Source of the DNA: a virus
Reading direction: 5' to 3' (one strand)
Length of the DNA stretch: 50,317 nt
IMG/VR virus record: IMGVR_UViG_3300035188_001652
Location: 1-50,317 of that record
Shown here: one piece after another, positions 6,496 to 14,939 of the stretch
Position numbering within the stretch: the stretch's first letter is position 1
Layout of the letters: every line of letters begins with the position of its first letter
The notes under the pieces: model-generated
Database searches by the model: none
What the model saw: only the letters and a program-made list of their open reading frames with translations
What the model was told of the DNA's origin: nothing
Program-made: the position numbers and the translations under genes

Positions 6496-7071
6496 ATGAT
6501 TAAAGTATCACAGATAGAACAATGGGAACTTAGTCGTATTATTCCCTATGAAGCAAACGCAAAATTACATCCAGATGAGCAGTTAGAACAGATAGCAGCA
6601 TCAATAGCTGAGTTTGGATTTTTAGATCCAATAGCTGTGGATGAATCTAACGTTATCTTAGAAGGGCATGGTAGACTTGCAGCAGCAACTAGACTAAAGA
6701 TTAAAACAGTTCCTGTTATTGTCATAGCTGGCTTGTCTAAAGCACAAAAAAGTGCATATAGACTCGCGCATAATAAGTTGACAATGAATTCCGGATTTAA
6801 TCCGGAAGTGCTTCGGAAGGAACTAGAATTTTTGGATTCAGTGGAGTTCAACATTGAACTAACTGGATTTAGTTTAGATGACTTGAACTTTGATGACTTC
6901 CCTGAGTGGGAGGAAGAGTCCAGCAAAGAAGAACCCAGTGGTGATTACACCACTATCAAAATAACTGTTAGTCCAGAGGAAAAAGACTTGTTATTTGATA
7001 TTATTGGGATTAAAAAAAATAACTCATCAGCAACAGAAATTGGTAGTGCTTTGATGAGTTATTTGAATTAA
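6496..7071 (+). CDS. ParB/sulfiredoxin-fold nuclease-like protein
   Basis: The N-terminal 130 residues match the phage ParB-like domain: LSRIIPYEANAKLHPDEQ, then IAEFGFLDPIAVDE and the signature ILEGHGRLAAATRL, where GHGR occupies the nucleotide-binding position. This type commonly precedes or is fused to DNA methylases in phages and is distinct from partition ParB. Here the methylase part is absent, but a separate Dam gene lies 700 bp upstream. The acidic C terminus (about 130-191) is unassigned. Partition is unlikely because no ParA is present. Confidence 0.8.
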   Translation: MIKVSQIEQWELSRIIPYEANAKLHPDEQLEQIAASIAEFGFLDPIAVDESNVILEGHGRLAAATRLKIKTVPVIVIAGLSKAQKSAYRLAHNKLTMNSGFNPEVLRKELEFLDSVEFNIELTGFSLDDLNFDDFPEWEEESSKEEPSGDYTTIKITVSPEEKDLLFDIIGIKKNNSSATEIGSALMSYLN

Positions 7072-7080
7072 TAAAATGTG

Positions 7081-7410
7081 TTAAAAAACAACTTCCTCTT
7101 CTTGTTTTTTACCACCTAGTAGTTCAACCTGATCTACTAGAATCACCACTTTAGTCCTTTCTTCTCCTGACTTAGTGTCAAGCCAGGATTCTGTTTTAAA
7201 TGCTCCTTTGACAGCGATTTGACTGCCTTTCCTGACATAATTTGTGATTATGTCTCCTGTCTTTCCCCATGCTTCAACGTTGAACCAATCTGTTACTTCT
7301 TTATTGCGAGTAACAGCTAAGCTAGTAGTGACTTTTACACTACCGCCTTCAAAATATTTTACAGTTGGATCTTGTCCAACACGTCCTACCAATGTAACTG
7401 TGTTAATCAT
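7081..7410 (-). CDS. ssb: Single-stranded DNA-binding protein
   Basis: 109-residue SSB with the full OB-fold signature: INTVTLVGRVGQDPTVKYF, SLAVTR, DWFNVEAWGKTGDIITNYVRKGS, GAFKTESWLD, LVDQVELLG. It ends in an acidic tail (EEEVVF), the region that in SSBs recruits replication partners, although the usual DDDIPF form is not kept. The short linker makes it close to small cyanobacterial SSBs. It coats ssDNA during phage replication and ERF-mediated annealing. Promoter at 7434-7462; its 3' end lies nine bases from the converging ParB-like gene. Confidence 0.92.
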   Translation of the reverse strand: MINTVTLVGRVGQDPTVKYFEGGSVKVTTSLAVTRNKEVTDWFNVEAWGKTGDIITNYVRKGSQIAVKGAFKTESWLDTKSGEERTKVVILVDQVELLGGKKQEEEVVF

Positions 7411-7430
7411 AACTTTATTGATATTGTACT

Positions 7431-7832
7431 TTAATTAAAACACATTTTATCTAAAGTGTCAATAGATATCGTAGTATCTAACATAACGACACATTCAATT
7501 ATGGTTTTATTAAATTGCCTTTTCTTTTTTAGTGGCAAATTATTGAATTTAAGATTTAACAAACCATCGGTTGTGTTTGTCAGGACAAATTTGTCATCAA
7601 CAAAATTGACTATTGTTTTAACAAATTGAATACTAGAATTAATGGGCAATACTTCCCTAGTATTTTCTAATAAAAATATTGATGGCACTGGAAATCCAAA
7701 CAATATATTTTCTATAGCACGTGATTGTTTAACCACGTCCCATTCTACGCAATTAGGCACAACAAGAACGCCTTTGTCAATTTGTTGCACCAACGATTCT
7801 ATAGTGTGCAACTGATTATTTAAGTACTGCAT
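7431..7832 (-). CDS. DUF262-like (GmrSD/ParB superfamily) protein lacking the DGQQR motif
   Basis: The 133-residue sequence follows the N-terminal DUF262 domain: TIESLVQQIDKGVLVVP, then SRAIENILFGFPVPSIFLLE (family: LIESLLRGFPIPPIFL), then a strand, then IVNFVDDKFVL and LNLKFNNLPLKKKRQFNKTI. At the position of the catalytic DGQQRLTT signature it reads PINSSIQFVKT. The nucleotide-handling residues are therefore missing while flanking structure is kept. DUF262 proteins include Type IV restriction (GmrSD) and DNA phosphorothioation-linked defence components. A dead copy could act as a decoy or inhibitor, but that is speculation. No clear ribosome binding site. Confidence 0.55.
   Translation of the reverse strand: MQYLNNQLHTIESLVQQIDKGVLVVPNCVEWDVVKQSRAIENILFGFPVPSIFLLENTREVLPINSSIQFVKTIVNFVDDKFVLTNTTDGLLNLKFNNLPLKKKRQFNKTIIECVVMLDTTISIDTLDKMCFN
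7434..7462 (-). promoter_or_regulatory. Promoter for ssb inside the upstream gene's 3' end
   Basis: Minus strand TTGACA (7457-7462), 17 bases, TTTAAT (7434-7439), with the ATCTATTGACA context. It lies within the last codons of the DUF262-like gene, so ssb can be expressed independently. Confidence 0.65.
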
Positions 7833-7857
7833 GTTAATCAGTGTAATTTTAGTTTCT

Positions 7858-7887
7858 ACAATAAATTAAACATTTGTTTTGTGTCAA
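7858..7887 (-). promoter_or_regulatory. Possible promoter for the DUF262-like gene
   Basis: Minus strand TTGACA (7882-7887), 18 bases, TATTGT (7858-7863), about 26 bases upstream of the ATG at 7832. Confidence 0.5.
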
Positions 7888-7978
7888 TATGTTATATAAA
7901 ATAAATTTTATTTTACAATCTACCAATAGAGACATTACTTGGTTTACAGTAAAATAGTTGTTGCATAAAAAAATCAAA

Positions 7979-10900
7979 ATGTCAGAAGATTTTGGTGCGT
8001 TGACTGGCAATCCAGTGTTCTTTAGAACATACAGCAGATTAACAGGACACGGGAGAGAGTCATGGGAGGAGATGTGCAAACGTTCCGTTGACGGATTAGC
8101 AAAGCTGGGGAAATTTACCCCAGAAGAAATAGAACTAGTCGCCAGAATGCAGAAAAGCATAAAAGCATTGCCATCTGGAAGATGGCTATGGGTAGGCGGC
8201 ACAGAGTGGCTGGATAAGCCACAGAATTACAGTGGAGCATACAATTGTACATCCACAAATTTAACCAACTGGGATGCTTTTGCATTCATGATGGATTTAG
8301 CCATGATGGGATGTGGCACAGGCGCTGTAATTGAGCCTAAATATTATCAGCAATTACCTACCATCAAAAATACAATAAACATTGAGATTATTGACAAAAT
8401 AGGCGAAACCCCACCATCTGAAAGGCTGGACGAGACAGTAACTGTCTTGACAGAAGACAGTTTTACGATAAAAGTCGGAGACAGTAGACAAGGATGGGTG
8501 GAAGCATACAAGCAATTACTTCAAGTAGCTTCTGATGACACCTTTGATGGAGTTGTGGTAGTCAAAGTGTCATTAGCCAATGTACGCCCTGCTGGGGAGA
8601 AATTAAAACAATTTGGTGGTGTTGCCAATCCAGTGAAATTAGAGAATTTGTTTTATAGATGTGCAAACATCTTAAACAAAGCACATGGTAGAAAACTAAC
8701 GTCACTGGAATGCTGCTTGCTGATTGATGAAGCAGCAAGCACTATAGTGGCTGGGAACATTAGACGCTCAGCGGGCATGCGCCAGTTCACTTCTAGTGAT
8801 AACGTAGCTGCTAACGCTAAAGCAAATCTATGGGAGCAAACACCAACTGGAGAGTGGAGAATAGATCCAGAGAAAGATGCTTTGCGCATGGCAAATCACA
8901 CCAGAGTTTTTCACCAAAAGCCTACTTATGAGGAGGTGTTTGATTCAGTAACGAGTCAATATTGGAGTGGTGAAGGAGCAATTCAATGGGCGGGTGAAGC
9001 TGTCGCCAGAGCAAATGCAGATTTATTGATTACCCAAAAACTAAAAGCAAAGTTTTTGAATGCTTACGAGAATGGTGAAGCTAAGCAATGGATAAGAAAG
9101 CATTATCCAGACATGCCACATGCGGAGATAGAACATAGAGTAAGTACATATGGATTAAATCCATGTGTTACTGCTGATACATGGATTCACACAGAGAAAG
9201 GAGCGAGGCAAGTTAAAGACTTGATAGGCAAACAAACCAGTGTTTACGTTGATGGAGAATTATTTAGCACCACACCTGAAGGTTTTTGGCTAACAGGAAT
9301 CAAGCCTGTGCTAAAAGTAATTACTCAAGAAGGATATGAGTTGCGTTTAACTGACAATCATCAGTTACTCAAAGTTACTGCTCAGACTCAGCGTAAACAA
9401 TATTCTGAATGGACTGAAGCTAAAGATTTAAGCCCAGGGCATTATATTTCAGTCCATAACCATCGTGAAGCACAGCATTGGGACAGTTTTGGAACTTTTG
9501 ACGAAGGCTGGTTAATTGGCAATTTAATTGGCAATGGCAGCATCTCATCAACACAATGGGGGAAAACAGCACTTTTGCGATACTGGGAAGATTCTCAAGA
9601 GGAAATGGGAAAACATGCTGTTGCTCTACTTAAAAAAACTGTTGATTATGCCGGAACTACAGAATCTGGGTATTACCATGAACAGCAGAATTATCGAGTA
9701 GTCCAATCAACGGGATTAGCTAGATTAGCTGCTAGTTATGACGTTACGCTAGAGAACAAAATGCCAACAGGTAAAATCGAAGAAGCAAGTTATGAATTTT
9801 ACCGTGGTTTTTTACGTGGCTTATTTGATGCTGATGGGAGCGTGCAAGGAAATCAACAAAAAGGCATTAGCATCAGATTGTCACAAAGCAATCTAGAGAC
9901 TTTGAAAATAGTCCAAAGAATGCTGGCGAGATTAGGTATTATCTCAACAATTTATCAAAAAGCACAACATGAACTTGTTATCAGCAATGATAATGTCTGC
10001 GTCTTCCAAGACATTATTGGATTCCAGAAACCTGACAAAGCAAATCGTTTAAATGAATTAATTAACGGATACAAACGAAAATTAAATCGTGAGCGATTTG
10101 TAGTTAAAATCAAAGAGATTATACCCGATGGAGTAGAAGCAGTTTTTGATTGTACTGTTCCGGGAGTTTCTCGATTTGATGGTAATGGAATTGTCACCCA
10201 TAACTGTGGTGAAATTATTGGTAGCAATTTCCACTGTGATCTTGGGGACATACACTTAAATCAGCTCAATCCTACTGACTACAAAGAGCAAGAAGATGCT
10301 TTTAGAGCAGCTTCACTCTCAGTAGCTGCATTGCTTCACCATAGATTCACCGAGCCTATTTATCAAGAATCTAGAGAGTTAGATCCTATTGTTGGTGTTT
10401 CCTTCACCGGATTATTTGACTTTTTTGTTCATGCTTTTGGAGCAGAATGGCTTCACTGGTGGCAACAAGAGAGAGAAGACAATGAGCAAGGCAGGATATT
10501 TAAACAAAAAGAACAGGAGTATTTATCTAGATGGAAAGACATAGTACATCAAACTGTTTGGGAATATTGTGATAAACACAATCTTAAACGTCCTAATCGT
10601 TGTACTACTGTCCAACCCAGTGGGTGTCTAGATCGCACCGCATTAAGAATTTTTGATCAAGGCTTACTTTATGCGGATGAATTGATAGCACCTGGCAGTG
10701 GTGAAGCTACTGATTTGAAACTAAGTGTTCGTGAAGGAGTGTCTGTCACCACAGGAATTGCTAATCAACCATTGCAATTGATTAAAGTTACATTAAACAA
10801 TGGACGTGTTTTACGTATGACTCCAAACCATCGTCTTTCTATTGATGGAAACTGGATTTATGCGTCTGACATGACTCCTGGAATGAAGATTGATTTTAGT

Positions 10901-12418
10901 CTTGGGGAATATCAAAACAGCCAAGAGACTTCACTACTTGATATAGATCAATTTAGCTATACAAGAGAAGCAAAACAATTAGAGTCTGGGCATAATCGTG
11001 GTGGCATCACAGCAACTATCATTAAAACGCCCAAGATAATGTCTCCTGACTTAGCTTATTTTATCGGAGCATTATTTGGAAATGGATGTTTAAGTGCAAC
11101 TGGACATCGTATTAGGTTTTCTAGTAATAGTTATAAATTGCTAGAAAGACTACAACAAATAGCACAAAATCTGTTTGTTTTAAATGGGAGAATCAACAAA
11201 TACTCTGACAGAGAAGCTTATGAATTAAGCATTTCTAGTGTTCAGCTTTATGATTGGTTGCAATTGAATGGAATAGCTAAAACAGAGAAAAGTCTAAATC
11301 TTGACAGAATACCATTAGCTATTCGTTGTTCCTCCAAGCAAAGTATTCTATCGTTCTTCTGTGGATTGATTGACACTGATGGATGCATTAGAGTTAATGG
11401 CTCAATGTCCATTGACAGCGCTAGTGAAGAGTTCATTAGAAACCTTCAACAAATAGGTGAAGCTGTAGGATTGTGTTTCTCCGTATTCCATAACACTGAA
11501 GGGGAGAACAACCAAGCACAGAAAAATATGTGGGGTTTATGTTTAAGCCGCATGTTATCTAAACCTGATGCTTTAGATTATCTAAACGAAAATAGTCAAA
11601 AAGCTGAGATTCGTCCTATTCCTTCACTCAAGAGAAGTTATAAATTTGATCCATATCTCATTGAATCTGTGGTGTGGGAAGAAACTCCTGACTACAGCTA
11701 CGACTTTGCGGTGCAAGGAGAGGACGATAATGATTCATGGTATTGGCAAGGAGCGATTAAATCACATAACACAAAGTCTTTGTTAACTGGCGCTTCCCCT
11801 GGTTGGCATCCTCCCAAAGCACAACAATTTATCCGTCGGATTACTTTCCGTAAGAACGATCCAGTAGCATTGGCATGCATAGACTTTGGATATAACGTAG
11901 TTCCATCACAATCAGATAAAGATGAAAATGGTAACTTATTAGACAATCCTTTTGATGAACGTTGCACAGAATGGTTAGTAGAAATACCAGTAGCAGTATC
12001 TTGGGCAAATCTACCAGGAGTTGATGTTGATATTTCTAAATTCTCGGTGTTGGCACAGTTTGATTTTTATATGCAAGTGCAGAAGTATTACACAACTCAT
12101 AATACTTCAGCCACACTTGAACTACGCCAGAACGAAATTGGTGCTTTAAGTAGAGCTATATATGACTCAATCAAGAACAATGACGGGTATATTTCTGCTG
12201 CTATCCTTAGTCGCTTTGATGATTTCCAGTCTTATCCTAGATTGCCTTTTGAGCCTATTAGCAAGGACAAATACTTGCAGTTGGTAGAAGAAGTAAACCA
12301 AAGAAGAACTAATGATTCTTTCTTAGATGCTTTGCATAAGTATGACAATGGGTTTGATGAACAATCAGGCCCTGCCCCATGTGATTCAGACAAGTGTCTT
12401 TTACCAGAGTTAAAGTGA
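7979..12418 (+). CDS. nrdJ: Class II (B12-dependent) ribonucleoside-triphosphate reductase with two inteins
   Basis: Precursor of 1479 residues encoding a mature reductase of about 750 residues after removal of two inteins (9164-10204 and 10625-11770). It reduces ribonucleotides to deoxyribonucleotides using adenosylcobalamin, supplying DNA precursors for phage replication. The mature protein matches monomeric class II enzymes of the Lactobacillus type: YNCTSTNLTN (redox Cys), NPCGE (radical-bearing Cys and Glu, first residue after intein 1), PSGTKSLLTGASPG (phosphate-binding, intein 2 before the Thr), and a C-terminal Cys pair CDSDKC for thioredoxin-linked regeneration. ATG 7979 is chosen over an upstream in-frame TTG at 7958; neither has a good ribosome binding site. 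The TPR gene overlaps its stop. Confidence 0.95.
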   Translation: MSEDFGALTGNPVFFRTYSRLTGHGRESWEEMCKRSVDGLAKLGKFTPEEIELVARMQKSIKALPSGRWLWVGGTEWLDKPQNYSGAYNCTSTNLTNWDAFAFMMDLAMMGCGTGAVIEPKYYQQLPTIKNTINIEIIDKIGETPPSERLDETVTVLTEDSFTIKVGDSRQGWVEAYKQLLQVASDDTFDGVVVVKVSLANVRPAGEKLKQFGGVANPVKLENLFYRCANILNKAHGRKLTSLECCLLIDEAASTIVAGNIRRSAGMRQFTSSDNVAANAKANLWEQTPTGEWRIDPEKDALRMANHTRVFHQKPTYEEVFDSVTSQYWSGEGAIQWAGEAVARANADLLITQKLKAKFLNAYENGEAKQWIRKHYPDMPHAEIEHRVSTYGLNPCVTADTWIHTEKGARQVKDLIGKQTSVYVDGELFSTTPEGFWLTGIKPVLKVITQEGYELRLTDNHQLLKVTAQTQRKQYSEWTEAKDLSPGHYISVHNHREAQHWDSFGTFDEGWLIGNLIGNGSISSTQWGKTALLRYWEDSQEEMGKHAVALLKKTVDYAGTTESGYYHEQQNYRVVQSTGLARLAASYDVTLENKMPTGKIEEASYEFYRGFLRGLFDADGSVQGNQQKGISIRLSQSNLETLKIVQRMLARLGIISTIYQKAQHELVISNDNVCVFQDIIGFQKPDKANRLNELINGYKRKLNRERFVVKIKEIIPDGVEAVFDCTVPGVSRFDGNGIVTHNCGEIIGSNFHCDLGDIHLNQLNPTDYKEQEDAFRAASLSVAALLHHRFTEPIYQESRELDPIVGVSFTGLFDFFVHAFGAEWLHWWQQEREDNEQGRIFKQKEQEYLSRWKDIVHQTVWEYCDKHNLKRPNRCTTVQPSGCLDRTALRIFDQGLLYADELIAPGSGEATDLKLSVREGVSVTTGIANQPLQLIKVTLNNGRVLRMTPNHRLSIDGNWIYASDMTPGMKIDFSLGEYQNSQETSLLDIDQFSYTREAKQLESGHNRGGITATIIKTPKIMSPDLAYFIGALFGNGCLSATGHRIRFSSNSYKLLERLQQIAQNLFVLNGRINKYSDREAYELSISSVQLYDWLQLNGIAKTEKSLNLDRIPLAIRCSSKQSILSFFCGLIDTDGCIRVNGSMSIDSASEEFIRNLQQIGEAVGLCFSVFHNTEGENNQAQKNMWGLCLSRMLSKPDALDYLNENSQKAEIRPIPSLKRSYKFDPYLIESVVWEETPDYSYDFAVQGEDDNDSWYWQGAIKSHNTKSLLTGASPGWHPPKAQQFIRRITFRKNDPVALACIDFGYNVVPSQSDKDENGNLLDNPFDERCTEWLVEIPVAVSWANLPGVDVDISKFSVLAQFDFYMQVQKYYTTHNTSATLELRQNEIGALSRAIYDSIKNNDGYISAAILSRFDDFQSYPRLPFEPISKDKYLQLVEEVNQRRTNDSFLDALHKYDNGFDEQSGPAPCDSDKCLLPELK
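9164..10204 (+). mobile_element. Intein 1 of NrdJ, 347 aa, with LAGLIDADG endonuclease
   Basis: Inserted just before the active-site Cys of NPCGE. It starts with Cys (CVTADTWIHTEKGA, block A), has block B with LRLTDNHQLL, and ends FDGNGIVTHN followed by the Cys +1 of the extein, so splicing residues are intact. Two LAGLIDADG motifs are visible, WLIGNLIGNGSIS and FLRGLFDADGSV; the second has the acidic residues of an active homing endonuclease, while the first has Asn at the acidic position (GNG), so cleavage activity may be weakened. Insertion at this catalytic site is a known intein location in reductases. Confidence 0.93.
10625..11770 (+). mobile_element. Intein 2 of NrdJ, 382 aa, with LAGLIDADG endonuclease
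   Basis: Inserted between PSG and TKSLL. It starts CLDRTALRIFDQG (block A), has LRMTPNHRLSI (block B) and ends WQGAIKSHN before the extein Thr +1. The endonuclease motifs are FIGALFGNGCLS and FFCGLIDTDGCI; again the first motif has Asn in place of the acidic residue. The splice-junction residues look functional. The two inteins differ in sequence and are independent insertions, not a duplication. Confidence 0.93.
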
Positions 12419-12960
12419 AAAATAACAGCAAACAATTAGGAGTTTTAGCGGTTCATGATGGAGATCATAAAACTGCTATCAAACACTATTCAGATGCCCT
12501 TGCTACTGAAAAAAGTGTTGATTTATTACGTGAAAGAGCTAAATCCTATGCTGCTTTAAAGAAGCTGGATAGTGCTATCAAAGACTACACTACAGCTATC
12601 AATATTCAGCTAGATAATTCAGCTCTTTATTGTGAGAGAGCTGAACTTTATATCAAAAAAGCTGACTATAATGCTGGATTGGAAGACTGTAATGATGCCT
12701 TGGAAATTAATCCTAAATGCCCAATTGCTTTGCTACTAAAAGGACTAATACTAGTCAAATTAGGAAGTATTAATGATGGCATGAGTTGCATCAATAATTG
12801 TTTACAAATCAACAAGTGGTATGCCAGAGCATATTACGAAAGAGCAATATTGATGGAGGGGATTGACAAAGAAAAAGCCAAATTTGATTACTACCAAGCT
12901 GCTCATATTGGCTATCCAAATGCACTGAAAAGGTACAGAATATTAGCAGGTACTAATTAA
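12415..12960 (+). CDS. Tetratricopeptide-repeat (TPR) protein
   Basis: 181 residues made of about five TPR units of the 34-residue type (for example AIKDYTTAINIQLDNSALY and ALEINPKCPIALLLKGLIL), a protein-interaction superhelix. The GTG start at 12415 overlaps the reductase stop as GTGA, indicating translational coupling; an in-frame GTG at 12394 would give seven more residues. No enzymatic domain is attached. Cyanobacteria have many TPR proteins, so it may have been acquired from the host. A strong intrinsic terminator follows at 12967. Confidence 0.85.
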   Translation: MKNNSKQLGVLAVHDGDHKTAIKHYSDALATEKSVDLLRERAKSYAALKKLDSAIKDYTTAINIQLDNSALYCERAELYIKKADYNAGLEDCNDALEINPKCPIALLLKGLILVKLGSINDGMSCINNCLQINKWYARAYYERAILMEGIDKEKAKFDYYQAAHIGYPNALKRYRILAGTN

Positions 12961-12966
12961 ATTTTT

Positions 12967-13004
12967 ACAGCAAAGACTTAGTTGGATCTTTGCTGTATTT
13001 TTTT
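12967..13004 (+). terminator. Intrinsic terminator after nrdJ-TPR
   Basis: ACAGCAAAGA (12967-12976), ten-base loop, TCTTTGCTGT (12987-12996), then ATTTTTTTT. It closes the reductase operon. Confidence 0.9.
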
Positions 13005-13046
13005 GGCAATTGATATACAATAAGAAACATATTGACAGGAGGTAAC

Positions 13047-13718
13047 ATGAAGCTTTTAATAATTGACACAGAGACAACAGGATTATCTGAGGAAGACGCT
13101 CCCATTGAAGTGGCAGGCATCTTCTATTTAGTAGGGCAAGGAATCATAAGTCAGGTTAGCACTATCGTATCTAGTGTTATACCTAACTTTGCTGTTCAAA
13201 TCAACAAAATTCAACAGGAGTTGATTGATGTTGGTACAAATAATCAGATAATCACTGTCTTGAATGACATGGCAAATGAATGTGATTATGTATTAGCACA
13301 CAATGCACAGTTTGATAAACAAGCTTGTGCTAAAATTCCTGGTTTAAATATTCACCAAAAGTGGGTGGATAGTCAGTACATAAACTTTCCAAATAGTCAG
13401 TACTGCAAGACTAACGGTTTGCACAATTTAGCTATAGCGCACAATGTGCCAGTTATAGATACGCACAGAGCGTTGGATGACTGCAGATTGCTGAGTAAGT
13501 TGTTAGATACAGTTGCTAATTTAGAACAAGAAATCTTATTAGCAGCAGAACCTAGAGTTTTGGTTAAAAGTCTAGAACCATATCCAGCAACATTGACTAA
13601 ACAAGCTGGTTTTAGGTGGAATGCCAATACTAAAACATGGGCAAAACACATCAAAGAAAAAGAGATTGTTGATTTACCTTTTCAAGTTAAAATAATAGGC
13701 ACAGACATAAATGATTGA
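13047..13718 (+). CDS. DnaQ-like 3'-5' exonuclease (DEDDh)
   Basis: Exonuclease motifs are all present: LIIDTETTGL at the N terminus (Exo I, Asp and Glu), LAHNAQFDKQA (Exo II) and HRALDDC (Exo III with the general-base His). This is the fold of the Pol III epsilon proofreading subunit and RNase T. A C-terminal extension of about 60 residues (RVLVKSLEPYPATLTKQAG onward, including FRWNANTKTWAK) recurs in phage and cyanobacterial exonucleases but has no assigned role. ATG 13047 is chosen because GGAGG lies five bases upstream; a TTG at 13032 is in frame but unlikely. It could act in replication, repair or end processing with the ERF recombinase. Confidence 0.9.
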   Translation: MKLLIIDTETTGLSEEDAPIEVAGIFYLVGQGIISQVSTIVSSVIPNFAVQINKIQQELIDVGTNNQIITVLNDMANECDYVLAHNAQFDKQACAKIPGLNIHQKWVDSQYINFPNSQYCKTNGLHNLAIAHNVPVIDTHRALDDCRLLSKLLDTVANLEQEILLAAEPRVLVKSLEPYPATLTKQAGFRWNANTKTWAKHIKEKEIVDLPFQVKIIGTDIND

Positions 13719-13926
13719 ATACAATTCTCGTGTTTACCCAATCAAAAAGCATAAAGTAAGTGCTGCTGATAAAGGCAAGTTATCGGTGTCTTTACCTAAA
13801 GCTTTGATTGACAGAATTAGATATATCGCTCAGAAAGCAAATGTTGAGCCGTCTAATGTAATGTGGGTTGCTTTTGAAGAATGGCTAACCAATCATCCCG
13901 ATGCACCAAATCTCAAAGATGAATAA
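13711..13926 (+). CDS. Small ribbon-helix-helix-like protein
   Basis: 71 residues. The core KLSVSLPKALIDRIRYIA followed by a turn and a second helix (NVMWVAFEEWL) fits the RHH/CopG DNA-binding fold, where the KLSVSLP strand contacts DNA. It overlaps the exonuclease gene by eight bases and its own stop overlaps the next gene, so the three genes are translated together. Likely a small transcriptional regulator; the target is unknown. Confidence 0.6.
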   Translation: MIEYNSRVYPIKKHKVSAADKGKLSVSLPKALIDRIRYIAQKANVEPSNVMWVAFEEWLTNHPDAPNLKDE

Positions 13927-14194
13927 ATACATCGACATTCTTAAACAGTTTAGATTCCTCCTAGGAATCAATGAGGAATTAGAACAAGTGGGAACATTCT
14001 CTGAATTATTATCAGAAATGCTTGCTTGTGAAGCAGTGCTATTAGACAAAGATTGTATAACACTTGTGCTGGAAGGAAAGGAAAGTGACAACCCAGAAAG
14101 TGTTATTAAGCAATTGTTGGTTGAACATCTTATCTACTCAAAAGAAGCTGTAGAAAATCCAAGTATTATTAACGCAATTATGCAGCTTGTTTAA
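13919..14194 (+). CDS. Hypothetical acidic protein, 91 aa
   Basis: No family recognised. Acidic and mostly helical by composition. ATG 13919 overlaps the stop of the RHH gene by eight bases; an upstream in-frame ATG at 13901 would overlap more. Last gene of the exonuclease-RHH unit, followed by a terminator at 14204. Acidic partners of RHH proteins can be toxin-antitoxin components, but the sequence gives no toxin motif. Confidence 0.6.
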   Translation: MNKYIDILKQFRFLLGINEELEQVGTFSELLSEMLACEAVLLDKDCITLVLEGKESDNPESVIKQLLVEHLIYSKEAVENPSIINAIMQLV

Positions 14195-14203
14195 TATTTT
14201 GTA

Positions 14204-14237
14204 AAGCACTACTATTAACGTAGTGTTTTATTTTTTT
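14204..14237 (+). terminator. Intrinsic terminator of the exonuclease operon
   Basis: CACTAC (14207-14212) and GTAGTG (14220-14225) form the stem, followed by TTTTATTTTTTT. Confidence 0.75.
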
Positions 14238-14246
14238 ATATATCCC

Positions 14247-14275
14247 TTGACGTAGTGTTGTCAATAAGTTATAGT
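14247..14275 (+). promoter_or_regulatory. Promoter of the 14302-16277 operon
   Basis: TTGACG (14247-14252), 17 bases, TATAGT (14270-14275), expected start near 14282, 20 bases before the first ATG. It sits immediately after the preceding terminator, defining a separate unit. Confidence 0.8.
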
Positions 14276-14301
14276 AAATATTAAAAGTTCACTGATAAAG
14301 T

Positions 14302-14520
14302 ATGTATTACTTCGCAAATGTAGAAAAAACCAAAGGTAAGAGTCATTTAGTTGACTCTAATTACAACATCAGCCAAGATGCTGCGTTAGCAGTGTTAAGT
14401 CTAGGATTAGTTGGAGCTATTCCTGACGCTGTTGTATTTAGAGAAGTACTTGATGCTGACACCATTAAGTACCATGTCGAAGCCCCTCAAGAAGAATGGG
14501 ATAAATGGAGGAAAATATGA
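14302..14520 (+). CDS. Hypothetical small protein, paralogue family A member 1
   Basis: 72 residues, unknown family. The layout is an N-terminal strand (YYFANVEK), a helix with SQDAALAVLSLGLVGAIPDA, a strand and a C-terminal YHVEAPQEEWDKW. The same layout occurs in 15757-15993 (RDLAIIALNLAKAGKLPNA, then YLIKAPKESWKKA) and more loosely in 15993-16277, so three diverged copies sit in one operon. First gene after the promoter; its stop overlaps the next ATG (ATGA). Confidence 0.65.
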   Translation: MYYFANVEKTKGKSHLVDSNYNISQDAALAVLSLGLVGAIPDAVVFREVLDADTIKYHVEAPQEEWDKWRKI

Positions 14521-14939
14521 AGTACGTTGTTAATTATGATGATCCACACCTTAAAAATTGGCTAAATGCTAATCCTGATGTGTGGGAACAATTCATCAAG
14601 AAACACAAAAATGGAAAGTTTTTAGCGCTCAAAGACAGATTTGATGCGTGTGTTTTTTATGAAACTAAATCTCAGTGGGGAGATTTTATCTATGGAGTCC
14701 AGCTTCATCCTCCCCTAAAAGAAAAAGAATTTGGTTTTCTAGATATTGAACAAATAGAAAATCGTTTTCACTCTCATTGCTTAATGCTTATAGAGAAAGC
14801 AGCAAATCCTGCTTCCAAAGAGCAACAAAAGCAGGAATACATCACTTACATAGAACTCTATGGAGTTGAAAAACTCGCACAAGTGGTGGGAGAAAATAAA
14901 ATTAGGCAAGTGTTAGGAGATTATGCAATTTATTGCTGA
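14517..14939 (+). CDS. Hypothetical protein, paralogue family B member 1
   Basis: 140 residues, unknown family. It carries WLNANPDVWEQFIKKH near the N terminus (about residues 15-30), repeated almost exactly in the next gene (WLNANPDVWEQFIKEY). ATG 14517 is chosen because GGAGG lies five bases upstream and it forms an ATGA overlap with the previous stop; an in-frame ATG at 14505 is inside that ribosome binding site region. The rest is helical and charged. Confidence 0.65.
   Translation: MKYVVNYDDPHLKNWLNANPDVWEQFIKKHKNGKFLALKDRFDACVFYETKSQWGDFIYGVQLHPPLKEKEFGFLDIEQIENRFHSHCLMLIEKAANPASKEQQKQEYITYIELYGVEKLAQVVGENKIRQVLGDYAIYC

Noticed and set aside
6496-7071. Plasmid partition ParB
   Set aside because: There is no ParA, no HTH partition domain and no parS-like cluster; the sequence fits the phage methylase-linked ParB-like type.
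7849-8202. Minus-strand reading frame over the start of the reductase gene
   Set aside because: It lies antisense to a clearly conserved part of NrdJ, has no ribosome binding site and a low-complexity translation.
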